Assembly: GCA_963847615.1 (NCBI GenBank)
Contig: CAWKAN010000016.1
Coordinates: 558,001-622,000, forward strand
Source: Palsa-883 sp963847615
Lineage (GTDB): Bacteria > Pseudomonadota > Alphaproteobacteria > Acetobacterales > Acetobacteraceae
Length of the DNA: 64,000 nt
Direction of reading: 5' to 3'
A model generated the notes under the pieces. That model worked only from the letters and a program-made list of their open reading frames with translations, made no database searches and was not told the DNA's origin. Each line of letters begins with the position of its first letter. The stretch's first letter is position 1. Position numbers and translations under genes: made by a program. Positions 43,234 through 50,130 of the stretch are shown here, piece by piece.

Positions 43234-43526
43234 TAGTGGTAGTCCTCGATTCCTAAGATCGTGGCCGTCAGTCGGTCCAACTCGGTAAGGACGAATACCA
43301 ATCGGTATTGGTCGTTCAATCTGATGGAACGCTGGCCTTCGCGATCTCCTTTCAGCTTCTCGTAGTGCAAGCTCTTCCAGTTTCGGAGCGACCGATCGTC
43401 AACGGCAGCCCTCAGGACAGTCAACTTTCGCCGAGCAGCCTTGATCACAGCCACCGGGAGCTTCGTCTCTCCAGCCGCTTCGCTCTCGATCAACGCGAGG
43501 GTGGCGTCTTCGAAGACGATCTCCAT
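43233..43526 (-). CDS. higB: HigB/RelE-type toxin
   Basis: The 97-aa product from MEIVFEDATLALIESEAAG contains LRNWKSLHYEKLKGDREGQRSIRLNDQYRLVFVLTE, the HigB core in which basic and aromatic residues cut mRNA on the ribosome. The start at 43526 is preferred to an ATG 19 codons upstream because it begins the toxin fold. Toxin precedes antitoxin, the higBA order. It lies divergently from the transposase gene with about 110 bp between. Confidence 0.88.
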   Translation of the reverse strand: MEIVFEDATLALIESEAAGETKLPVAVIKAARRKLTVLRAAVDDRSLRNWKSLHYEKLKGDREGQRSIRLNDQYRLVFVLTELDRLTATILGIEDYH

Positions 43527-43634
43527 GACCCCGTATAGTGCTTTGATTCGGAGAGCGCAAGTGATAATTGACGATTCGTTCAAACTGATCTTTTGTTCTT
43601 GACATGTGATAGCATTGGGCCTAGGGAAGGTCGC

Positions 43635-44480
43635 ATGAACAAGCTCCCCTCTGCCAAGCGCGCTGAAATCCTCGGGATGATGGCCGAAGGCGTCTCTCTC
43701 CGCGCCATCGCTCGCCTGACCGGCGCCAGCAAGAATACCATCGTCAAGCTATTGGAGGACGCCGGGGAAGCGTTCAGCGACTACCAGGACCGCGCCCTTC
43801 GCGGCCTGACCTGCAAGCGCGTTCAGGTGGATGAGATTTGGAGCTTTGTTCACTGCAAGGCAAAGAACGTGAAGACGGCCAAGGCCGCGCCGAAGGGCGC
43901 TGGCGACATTTGGACTTGGACTGCGATCGACGCCGATACCAAGTTGGTGCCGAGCTGGCTGGTTGGCGCGCGCACCGCAGCGGCAGCCGAGTCGTTTATG
44001 ACCGATCTGGCCGGCCGTCTGGCTGATCGTATTCAGCTAACCAGCGACGGCCTTGGCACGTATGTATCGGCCGTTGAGGCGGCTTTCGGAGGCGCCGTGG
44101 ATTACGGCATGCTCCAAAAAATCTACGTTAACGAGCCAAGCGCCGGCCGCTACAGTCCGCCAGCCTGCATCGGCGCCAAGGCCAATCCGGTCACTGGCAA
44201 TCCCGATCCCGACCACATCAGCACCAGCTTTGCCGAGCGCCAGAACCTCTCGATGCGGATGGGCATGCGCCGCTTCACGCGGTTGACCAACGGCTTTTCG
44301 AAGAAAGCAGAGAACCACGCCCATGCTGTGGCGATCTACTTCATGCATTACAACTTCGTCCGCATCCATCAGACGCTTCGCTGCACTCCCGCGATGGCGG
44401 CTGGCGTGACCACGAAACTGTGGGAACTGGCCGAGATGGTGAAGGTGCTGGAGGACTGGGAAGCGGCGCGGAATCCCTAG
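43635..44480 (+). CDS. IS1-like transposase
   Basis: The 281-aa product begins with an HTH (SAKRAEILGMMAEGVSLRAIARLTGASKNTIVKLLEDAG), followed by a DDE domain: RVQVDEIWSFVHCK (Asp), LTSDGLGTYVSAVE (Asp), HISTSFAERQNLSMRMGMRRF (Glu). This arrangement, longer than classic InsAB and encoded in one frame, fits the ISMhu11-type branch of the IS1 family. GGGAAGG lies 5 nt before the ATG. It is the only transposase in the element, so it should mobilise the whole unit. Confidence 0.9.
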   Translation: MNKLPSAKRAEILGMMAEGVSLRAIARLTGASKNTIVKLLEDAGEAFSDYQDRALRGLTCKRVQVDEIWSFVHCKAKNVKTAKAAPKGAGDIWTWTAIDADTKLVPSWLVGARTAAAAESFMTDLAGRLADRIQLTSDGLGTYVSAVEAAFGGAVDYGMLQKIYVNEPSAGRYSPPACIGAKANPVTGNPDPDHISTSFAERQNLSMRMGMRRFTRLTNGFSKKAENHAHAVAIYFMHYNFVRIHQTLRCTPAMAAGVTTKLWELAEMVKVLEDWEAARNP

Positions 44481-44533
44481 GCCGACTCGACTTTGCTGTG
44501 CTACGCGCGCCCCTCTCAGTCGGAGAATGTAAG

Positions 44534-44701
44534 ATGGCCAAATCAGGCAAGCCGGAAAGCATCACCCCGCCATCCAAGCCGCTGGTGAGGCAACAGGCAG
44601 CCAAGCTACCAGAGGGGGGCGCCAAGGCGTCAGCACCAGGTCGCATCCTGTCGGAGGCTGCCGTCGCCAAGAAACAGGAAGCGACCCGTTCCAAGCCCTG
44701 A
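44534..44701 (+). CDS. Small passenger ORF after the transposase (55 aa)
   Basis: MAKSGKPESITPPSKPLVRQ...AKASAPGRILSEAAVAKKQEATRSKP is a short, basic, disordered protein with a good AATGTAAG-ATG context, 53 bp after the transposase stop. It could be cotranscribed with the transposase. No family assigned. It may be a conserved companion of this transposon type. Confidence 0.5.
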   Translation: MAKSGKPESITPPSKPLVRQQAAKLPEGGAKASAPGRILSEAAVAKKQEATRSKP

Positions 44702-44705
44702 CCAG

Positions 44706-45011
44706 CTAAGCTAGGCGGCGCTCCGAAAGGATCGAGCATGTCGGGATCATGATCCCGCCGTGCGTGTGCTGATTGTTCGCTCGTGCTACATCTGCCACGG
44801 TCGGCACAAGAACCTTGCCGGCGCGGTTCTCTCGCACCAGAAACCCAACCGACACGCATCGGCTGGGATCGGGATCGGGTATCTCGGCAAGATCAATCCA
44901 GCCTTCGCCGACCCGACTGGAATCGACCCATTCGATCACGACGAGAGCGTACGGAAGCGCGGCATAAGCCGGAGTCTTGGGTCGCGGGGGTGCGGCAGGT
45001 GGCTTGCCCAT
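44706..45011 (-). CDS. Conserved hypothetical passenger protein (101 aa)
   Basis: The sequence PYALVVIEWVDSSRVGEGWIDLAEIPDPDPSRCVSVGFLVRENRAGKVLVPTVADVARANNQHTHGGIMIPTCSI reads as a compact beta-rich protein and resembles small hypothetical proteins from phages and mobile elements. The residues 'GEGW.DL' and 'GG.MIP' look like a conserved core. Its direction opposes the transposase. Function unknown. Confidence 0.7.
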   Translation of the reverse strand: MGKPPAAPPRPKTPAYAALPYALVVIEWVDSSRVGEGWIDLAEIPDPDPSRCVSVGFLVRENRAGKVLVPTVADVARANNQHTHGGIMIPTCSILSERRLA

Positions 45012-45055
45012 CGTCGTAGGGACTTACAGGAAAATTGTTGGCCCGGCAAATGTGA

Positions 45056-45391
45056 TCAGCGAACGCGTCGGCCGCCGAGCCACAACCCGAGCAGCCCGAC
45101 CGCGACGACCAGTAGCAGGTAGTGCCCCTCGCGCACTGACTCGATCACCACAAAGGCGGCAACGGCACCGACAGCCCAAGGGACGCCGTCCCACCCAACC
45201 CTGTCGGTTTCCGGCGGGGGCGGCCGATCCTGCGGCGGCATTCCCACCGGCTCGTTGCGCAGCCGCTCAAATTCGACATAAAGCGCGTCGCACCGTGCGT
45301 GCCCGACCCGCGCGGCGTGTTGTGCGAGCAGGCGATCTGCCTCTTTGAGACCGAGGTTGTCGGCTATCTTCCGAAGCTCGGTGATGGTCAT
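45056..45391 (-). CDS. Small passenger protein with C-terminal membrane hairpin (111 aa)
   Basis: The N-terminal 45 residues are helical (MTITELRKIADNLGLKEADRLLAQHAARVGHARCDALYVEFERLR). A Pro-rich linker follows, then two hydrophobic segments (VPWAVGAVAAFVVIE and YLLLVVAVGLLGLWLGG) and a basic end. It probably sits in the inner membrane. It is the last gene before the right end of the transposon and is probably cotranscribed with the 101-aa gene. No family recognised. Confidence 0.65.
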   Translation of the reverse strand: MTITELRKIADNLGLKEADRLLAQHAARVGHARCDALYVEFERLRNEPVGMPPQDRPPPPETDRVGWDGVPWAVGAVAAFVVIESVREGHYLLLVVAVGLLGLWLGGRRVR

Positions 45392-45540
45392 CCTCTTGCT
45401 TCACGCCCGTGGCAGCAGCGGCCCCGGTTAGGTTTGTCCTCTGGGGCAGCATGCCAAACTGGCGCTGGCACGCAAGCATTCTTTGGCTAGGACTATAGTC
45501 CGGCAGGATAATCTTTAATTTGATACTGACCCACCACCCC

Positions 45541-45790
45541 AGAGGCGGAGCCTCTGGAACTCCATGACTGGGAGTGTGGGGAGGGGAAGGGGGCGGGTGG
45601 GCGAGGCGAAAGGGCGCCGTCCGGCACGCCGGACGGCGCCCTTTCGCCTCGCCCACCTGCCCCCTTCCCCTCCCCACACTCCCAGTCCGGGGTTCCAAGG
45701 GCTCCGCCCTTGGCGGGGTTCTCCAATGGTACCATGGGGGCAGCGCCCCTTGGTGGGGTCTGGGGCGAAGCCCCAGCCTTGCTTCGCGTC
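45541..45790. repeat. Dispersed giant-hairpin repeat, copy C, right part
   Basis: It continues the copy interrupted at 41257: CAGAGGCGGAGCCTCTGG, the GAGTGTGGGGAGGGGAAGGG arm, a central CCGTCCGGCACGCCGGACGG palindrome and the returning arm, ending CCCCAGCCTTGCTT. It includes a module (CTCCAATGGTACCATGG) not seen in the other copies. There is no gene in it. Confidence 0.88.
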
Positions 45791-45885
45791 ACCTGATTGC
45801 CCTGACGCCATCATCCCGCGACAGTGGCGGGAAACCGGGCTAGGCTGGGCGCCGCATCACCAGCCTGGCACAAGGATCCATCGGC

Positions 45886-46473
45886 ATGACGATCGACGCG
45901 GCGGGGCTCGACCTGCTGTTCCGCGAGGCGCGCACCCACAACAAATGGCGCGAGGAGCCGGTCTCCGACGCGACGCTGCAGGCGCTGCACGACCTGCTGA
46001 AGCTGGGCCCGACCTCGGCCAATTGCTCGCCCGCCCGCTTCCTGTTCCTGCGCACCAGGGAGGCCAAGGACCGCCTGGCCCCGGCGCTGTCGTCGGGCAA
46101 CCTGGCGAAGACGATGGCCGCGCCGGTCACCGTGATCGTCGCCTACGATCCGAAATTCTACGACCGGCTGCCCACCCTGTTCCCGCACAACCCCGATGCC
46201 ATCTCCTGGTTCACCAGCAACGACTCGCTGGCCGCCACCACCGCGTTCCGCAACGGCACGCTGCAGGGCGCCTACCTGATCCTGGCGGCGCGCGCGCTTG
46301 GCCTCGACACCGGCCCGATGTCCGGCTTCGACAATGCCAAGGTGGATGCCGAATTCCTGGCCGATCGCGGCTGGCGGTCGAACTTCCTGGTCAATCTGGG
46401 CAAGGGCGATCCGGAGGGGCTGTACCCCCGCTCGCCGCGGCTGGCATTCGACGAGGCCTGCGTGCTGCTGTAG
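45886..46473 (+). CDS. Nitroreductase-family malonic semialdehyde reductase-like protein
   Basis: The 195-aa FMN enzyme has the RutE/HadB features: LFREARTHNKWREEPVSDATLQALHDLLKLGPTSANCSPARFLFLRT, DPKFYDRLPTLFPHNPDA and GRNGTLQGAYLI-like FRNGTLQGAYLILAARALGLDTGPMSGFD, ending WRSNFLVNLGKGD. RutE reduces malonic semialdehyde in pyrimidine degradation or detoxification. No rut genes are nearby, so a general detoxifying role is plausible. It lies 20 bp upstream of tsaB. Confidence 0.9.
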   Translation: MTIDAAGLDLLFREARTHNKWREEPVSDATLQALHDLLKLGPTSANCSPARFLFLRTREAKDRLAPALSSGNLAKTMAAPVTVIVAYDPKFYDRLPTLFPHNPDAISWFTSNDSLAATTAFRNGTLQGAYLILAARALGLDTGPMSGFDNAKVDAEFLADRGWRSNFLVNLGKGDPEGLYPRSPRLAFDEACVLL

Positions 46474-46493
46474 CGCGCGGTCCGGCCGATCGC

Positions 46494-47162
46494 ATGACGC
46501 GCATCCTGGCCCTTGATGCCGCCCTGGCACGGTGCTCGGCGGCGGTGGTGGTGGACGGCGAGGTCATCGCCGAGCGCCACCAGGACGTCGCGCGCGGGCA
46601 TGCGGCGCTGCTGCCGGTGCTGGCGCAGGCGGTTCTGGCGCAGGCTGGGCTGGCGCCGCCGCTGCTGCAGCTGATTGCCGTGACGGTGGGGCCGGGCAGT
46701 TTCACCGGGTTGCGCGCCGGCCTGGCGCTGGCGCACGGCATCGCCCTGGCGGCCGGGGTTCCCCTGGTCGGGGTCTCGGTCGGCGAGGCGCTGGCCGAGG
46801 CGTTTCCCCATCTGGGACGCCGGGCGCTGTGGTCGGCGATCGACAGCCGGCGGGGCCGCGTGTTCCTGGAACGCGACGGAAGGGTGACGGCGCTGGCGCT
46901 GGACGACCTGCCGCGCCCGGACGGTCCGGTGGCGATCGCCGGCGACGCCGCCATCGCGGTGGCGGCGCGGCTCGCGGCGCGCGAAGTCGATGTGATGCTG
47001 ACCGATGCGCGCCTGCCGTTGGGACGCCACATCGCGCAGGTCGGGCAGCGGCGCCTGGCCGGCGATCTGCCGCCGCGCGCGGCGCAGCCGATCTATGTCG
47101 ATCCGCCCGAGGCCCGGCTGCCGGCGGCCGGGCTGCGGCCCGCGCCCGCCGCGGCGGGCTGA
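46494..47162 (+). CDS. tsaB: tRNA threonylcarbamoyladenosine biosynthesis protein TsaB
   Basis: The 222-aa protein opens MTRILALDAALARCSAAVV and has TVGPGSFTGLRAGLALAHGIALA, the diagnostic TsaB motif in the actin-like fold, followed by SAIDSRRGRVFLE. With TsaD and TsaE it makes the t6A modification of ANN-decoding tRNAs. It is followed 7 bp later by rimI, the standard alphaproteobacterial pairing. Confidence 0.94.
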   Translation: MTRILALDAALARCSAAVVVDGEVIAERHQDVARGHAALLPVLAQAVLAQAGLAPPLLQLIAVTVGPGSFTGLRAGLALAHGIALAAGVPLVGVSVGEALAEAFPHLGRRALWSAIDSRRGRVFLERDGRVTALALDDLPRPDGPVAIAGDAAIAVAARLAAREVDVMLTDARLPLGRHIAQVGQRRLAGDLPPRAAQPIYVDPPEARLPAAGLRPAPAAAG

Positions 47163-47169
47163 TCGCGAG

Positions 47170-47685
47170 ATGACCGACGTGGTCAGGCCGGGCACGACCG
47201 CCGCGGGGGGCGCCGCCACGGAGATCGCCCGGGCCGGGCTCGCCCCGGCGGGCATCGCCCATGCCGGCGCGATGGCGGCGATCCATCGGACGGCCTTCCC
47301 GCCGCGCGAGGCCTGGGGGATCGATGCGATCGCGATCCAGCTCGCCCTGCCGGGCGGGTTCGGCTGGCTCGATCCGCGCGGCGGCATGATCCTCGTGCGT
47401 CTCGCCGCGGACGAGGTCGAGGTGCTGACCCTGGCGGTCGCTCCGGCGGCGCGGCGGCAGGGGATCGGCGCGCGGCTGCTCGAAGCGGCGCTGCGCGTTG
47501 CGAGGGCGCACGGGGCGCACACCGCCTTCCTGGAGGTCTCGGTCGGCAACGCCGCGGCGCGCGCGCTGTATGCGCGGGCGGGTTTCACCCCGGTCGGCCA
47601 GCGGCGGCGCTACTATCCCGATGGCACCGATGCGCTGGTGCTGCGGCGGGCGCTCAGCCGCCCCGACGCAACAGCAGCAGGCTGA
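47170..47685 (+). CDS. rimI: Ribosomal-protein-alanine N-acetyltransferase-like GNAT
   Basis: The 171-aa GNAT protein has the acetyl-CoA motif LAVAPAARRQGIGARLLEAAL (R/Q-x-x-G-x-G/A) and FLEVSVGNAAARALYARAGFTPVGQRRRYYPDGTDALVL, the RimI consensus. A 30-residue Ala/Gly-rich N-terminal extension precedes the fold. RimI acetylates the N-terminal Ala of ribosomal protein S18. Its 3' end overlaps that of tusA on the opposite strand by 32 bp. Confidence 0.9.
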   Translation: MTDVVRPGTTAAGGAATEIARAGLAPAGIAHAGAMAAIHRTAFPPREAWGIDAIAIQLALPGGFGWLDPRGGMILVRLAADEVEVLTLAVAPAARRQGIGARLLEAALRVARAHGAHTAFLEVSVGNAAARALYARAGFTPVGQRRRYYPDGTDALVLRRALSRPDATAAG

Positions 47686-47899
47686 CCCCGTCCGCCGCGG
47701 TGCGCAGCGACAGCACCGCGTGGCCCTGCTCGCGCGCCGTGCGCGGCACGTTGCGCAGCGGTTCCTCGCCGCGCAGCCGCACCAGCAGCGTCTCGCCGGG
47801 CCGCATGCGGTCGAGCGCGAGGCGCGTGCGCACGAAGGTCATCGGGCAGAGTTCGCCGGTGATGTCGAGCTCGCGGTCAGGCTTTTCCACTACCGTCAT
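47654..47899 (-). CDS. TusA-family sulfur carrier protein
   Basis: The 81-aa product DITGELCPMTFVRTRLALDRMRPGETLLVRLRGEEPLRNVPRTAREQGH matches TusA-like proteins. Its CPMTFVRTRLAL is the Cys-Pro motif carrying the persulfide, followed by the beta-alpha-beta fold. It relays sulfur between proteins for tRNA thiolation or dissimilation. It is convergent with rimI, the two 3' ends overlapping. Confidence 0.92.
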   Translation of the reverse strand: MTVVEKPDRELDITGELCPMTFVRTRLALDRMRPGETLLVRLRGEEPLRNVPRTAREQGHAVLSLRTAADGVSLLLLRRGG

Positions 47900-47960
47900 G
47901 ATACCAGGATTGCCAAGGTTTGCCGGAATAGCGGTTGCCCTGCGCCGGGACGGTGCATAA

Positions 47961-47970
47961 ATGTATACAT
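47961..47970. promoter_or_regulatory. ATGTATACAT palindrome upstream of mucR
   Basis: A perfect 10-bp palindrome with AT-rich flanks (AAATGTATACATTGG) sits 24 bp before the mucR start, inside the likely promoter. MucR/Ros proteins bind AT-rich sites and repress their own genes, so an autoregulatory operator is plausible but unproven. Confidence 0.4.
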
Positions 47971-47994
47971 TGGTTGAACAGGAAAGACGTCGCG

Positions 47995-48402
47995 ATGGCT
48001 GAACAGCCGATGGACCCGAATATTCTTGGATTGACGGCCAAGATCGTGGCGGCCCAGGTGTCGAACAATACGCTGTCCCCGCCCGAAGTGCAGACGCTCA
48101 TCCAGCAAGTGTACAAGACGTTGTCGGAGGTGGGCAAGGAGCCGGTCCAGCCGGCGCGGCCGGAGCCGGCAGTGCCGCCCGCCAGGTCGGTGTACAAGGA
48201 CCACATCGTTTGCCTGGAGGACGGGCGGAAGCTGAAGATGCTTAAGCGGCATTTGATGGCGGCCTACCACATGACCCCGGCGCAGTACCGCCAGCGCTGG
48301 GGTCTGCCGGCCAGCTACCCGATGGTCGCGCCGGCCTATGCCCGCCAACGGTCCGCGCTCGCCAAACGGATCGGTCTCGGCACCACGCCGCGGGCGTCCT
48401 GA
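47995..48402 (+). CDS. mucR: MucR/Ros-family transcriptional regulator
   Basis: The 135-aa protein has an N-terminal oligomerisation region (LGLTAKIVAAQVSNNTLSPPEVQTLIQQVYKTL) and the MucR C-terminus (VYKDHIVCLEDGRKLKMLKRHLMAAYHMTPAQYRQRWGLPASYPMVAPAYARQRSALAKRIGLG), including the Cys...His...His zinc-finger region. MucR proteins are H-NS-like global repressors of surface polysaccharide and cell-cycle genes in alphaproteobacteria. An ATG at 47995 is preceded by GGAAAG. Confidence 0.94.
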   Translation: MAEQPMDPNILGLTAKIVAAQVSNNTLSPPEVQTLIQQVYKTLSEVGKEPVQPARPEPAVPPARSVYKDHIVCLEDGRKLKMLKRHLMAAYHMTPAQYRQRWGLPASYPMVAPAYARQRSALAKRIGLGTTPRAS

Positions 48403-48703
48403 ACGACGCGTCGCGGCTGGCGCGCGGCCGGCGCGCGCGTGCCGGCGTGGCAATCCGGGGCGATCCGCCGGGATGGCCGGCGGCAACGGCGAGGCCGCCG
48501 GCGGAGCGGCGGCGAGACCTCGGGTGCGGCCGGACGGGCGGCGGGATGGCGGCACATTGGACAGGGTTGCCTCGGATCGGCTACGCGGGGGACCGCACTG
48601 GGGCATGCCGATGACCCCCCAGCGGGCCTCCTGACGGGCGCCCCGCGGGGCGTGGCCGGCATCGGCTGCCCGTCGCGGCGCGGCATGGTGGCAGAGGGTC
48701 CGG
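48403..48703. other. Spacer, no supported gene
   Basis: A 300-bp GC-rich stretch between mucR and fur. No ORF stands out above background and I see no clear repeat or promoter, though a fur promoter should lie within it. Confidence 0.45.
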
Positions 48704-49228
48704 ATGGAATCCCGCATCGAGCGGTTGTGCGTCGAACGAGGCCTGAAGATGACCGGGCAGCGCCGCGTCATCGCCCGGGTACTGTCCGATGCCGCCGATC
48801 ATCCGGACGTGGAGGAACTGTACCGCCGCGCCAGTGCGCTCGACAGCCATATCTCGATCGCCACGGTGTATCGGACCGTCCGGCTGTTCGAGGAGAAGGG
48901 CATCCTGGAGCGCCGCGACTTCGGCGGCGGCCGAGCCCGCTACGAGCCGACCGAGCACGGCCTGCACTACCACCTGATCGACGTGGAGAGCGGCCGGGTC
49001 ATCGAGTTCCAGGACGCCGAGCATGAACGCCTGATGCGCACCATCGCCGCCCGCCTCGGCTTCGAGATCGTCTCGCTGCGCCTGGAGGTGTTTGGCCGCC
49101 GCCGCGAGGCGGCGCCGCCGGCCGCCAGGGCGCCGCGGCGGGCCGCGCGGCGCCGATCGGACGCGCCCGCCGCGAGCGCCGCTTTGGGCGCATCGCCGGA
49201 CATCGATCCGGCGGACGCCGGGCGATGA
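48704..49228 (+). CDS. fur: Fur-family transcriptional regulator
   Basis: The protein has the Fur winged helix (GLKMTGQRRVIARVLSDAADHPDVEELYRRASALDSHISIATVYRTVRLFEEKGILERRDFGGGRARYE) and the metal-binding GLHYHLIDVESGRVIEFQDAEHE. The CxxC zinc pair of classical Fur is absent, as is usual for alphaproteobacterial Fur/Mur, which often sense iron or manganese. A 40-residue Arg/Ala tail extends past the domain. Its stop overlaps the start of the acyltransferase gene (ATGA). Confidence 0.92.
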   Translation: MESRIERLCVERGLKMTGQRRVIARVLSDAADHPDVEELYRRASALDSHISIATVYRTVRLFEEKGILERRDFGGGRARYEPTEHGLHYHLIDVESGRVIEFQDAEHERLMRTIAARLGFEIVSLRLEVFGRRREAAPPAARAPRRAARRRSDAPAASAALGASPDIDPADAGR

Positions 49229-50106
49229 ATGCCGATCCGCCACCGGCCGGGCCCGCCGGCCCGGCGCCGGCGACGCCGCCGTTCCCGGAGCTGCGGGCCG
49301 GCAACCTCGGCGTGCGCGTCGCCGCCACCGCGGCCGAGATCGACGCGGTGCAGGCGCTGCGCTTCCGGGTGTTCTACCAGGAGATGGGCGCGATCGCCGA
49401 TGCGCGGACCATGGCCCTGGGCCGCGACCAGGACGCGTTCGACGCGGTGGCCGACCACCTGCTGGTGGTGGACCATGCGCGCGGGTCCGGCGCCGAGGGG
49501 GTGGTCGGCACCTACCGGCTGATCCGGCGCGAGGCGGCGGCGCGGATCGGCCGGTTCTATTCCGCCGACGAATACGATATCGGCAACCTGACGGCGTACC
49601 CGGGCCGGATCCTGGAGCTGGGGCGGTCCTGCGTCGATGCCGCCTACCGCAACCGGGCGGCGATGCAACTGCTGTGGCGCGGCATCGCCGCCTACGTGTT
49701 CCACCACAGGATCGCCCTGATGTTTGGCTGCGCCTGCCTGCCCGGCACCGACCCCGATGCGTTGGCGCCCGAGCTGACCTATTTGGCCACGCACCACCTG
49801 GCCCCGCCGGAGATCCGTCCGCGCGCCGTCGCACAGCGCTACGTGGAGATGCGGCGAATGCCGCCCGAGCAGGTCGATGCGCAGCGGACGCTGGCGCAGT
49901 TGCCGCCGCTGATCAAAGGCTACCTGCGGCTGGGCGGCTTCGTCGGCGACGGCGCGGTGATCGACCGCCAGTTCAACTCCACCGACGTCGCGGTGGTGGT
50001 GAAGACCGACCTGGTCACCGAGAAGTACTACCGCCATTACGAACGCAAGTCGGCGGTGGCCGGTCGTGCCGCGCCGGACGGCGCGGCTTCCGGCGCCGTC
50101 GGCTGA
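49225..50106 (+). CDS. olsB: Ornithine-acyl-ACP N-acyltransferase-like GNAT (OlsB)
   Basis: The 293-aa protein has the OlsB fold: LGVRVAATAAEIDAVQALRFRVFYQEMGA, VADHLLVVDH, VVGTYRLIRREAA, GRILELGRSCVDAAYRNRAAMQLLWRGIAAYVFHHRIALMFGCAC and LPPLIKGYLRLGGFVGDGAVID. OlsB makes lyso-ornithine lipid from ornithine and 3-hydroxyacyl-ACP. It is coupled to fur. No olsA is adjacent, and members of this family may act on other amino acids. Confidence 0.86.
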   Translation: MNADPPPAGPAGPAPATPPFPELRAGNLGVRVAATAAEIDAVQALRFRVFYQEMGAIADARTMALGRDQDAFDAVADHLLVVDHARGSGAEGVVGTYRLIRREAAARIGRFYSADEYDIGNLTAYPGRILELGRSCVDAAYRNRAAMQLLWRGIAAYVFHHRIALMFGCACLPGTDPDALAPELTYLATHHLAPPEIRPRAVAQRYVEMRRMPPEQVDAQRTLAQLPPLIKGYLRLGGFVGDGAVIDRQFNSTDVAVVVKTDLVTEKYYRHYERKSAVAGRAAPDGAASGAVG

Positions 50107-50130
50107 CGATCCGCCGCGGTATCGCCCCGC

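Larger units (their letters stand above)
41258..45540. mobile_element. 4283-bp IS1-like transposon with passenger genes
   Basis: The left end GGTAGTGGGTCCGTTTGAAA (41258) and the right end read inward, GGTGGTGGGTCAGTATCAAA (45540), match at 16 of 20 positions. The flanks carry an exact 9-bp direct repeat, CCAGAGGCG, at 41249-41257 and 45541-45549. Joining the flanks restores an uninterrupted copy of the dispersed repeat, so the ends are certain. GGT termini, 9-bp duplications and the encoded transposase point to the IS1 family, probably the ISMhu11-like group. Cargo: a small basic protein, an unknown protein, HigB, HigA-ImmA, and three small genes after the transposase. Confidence 0.92.
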
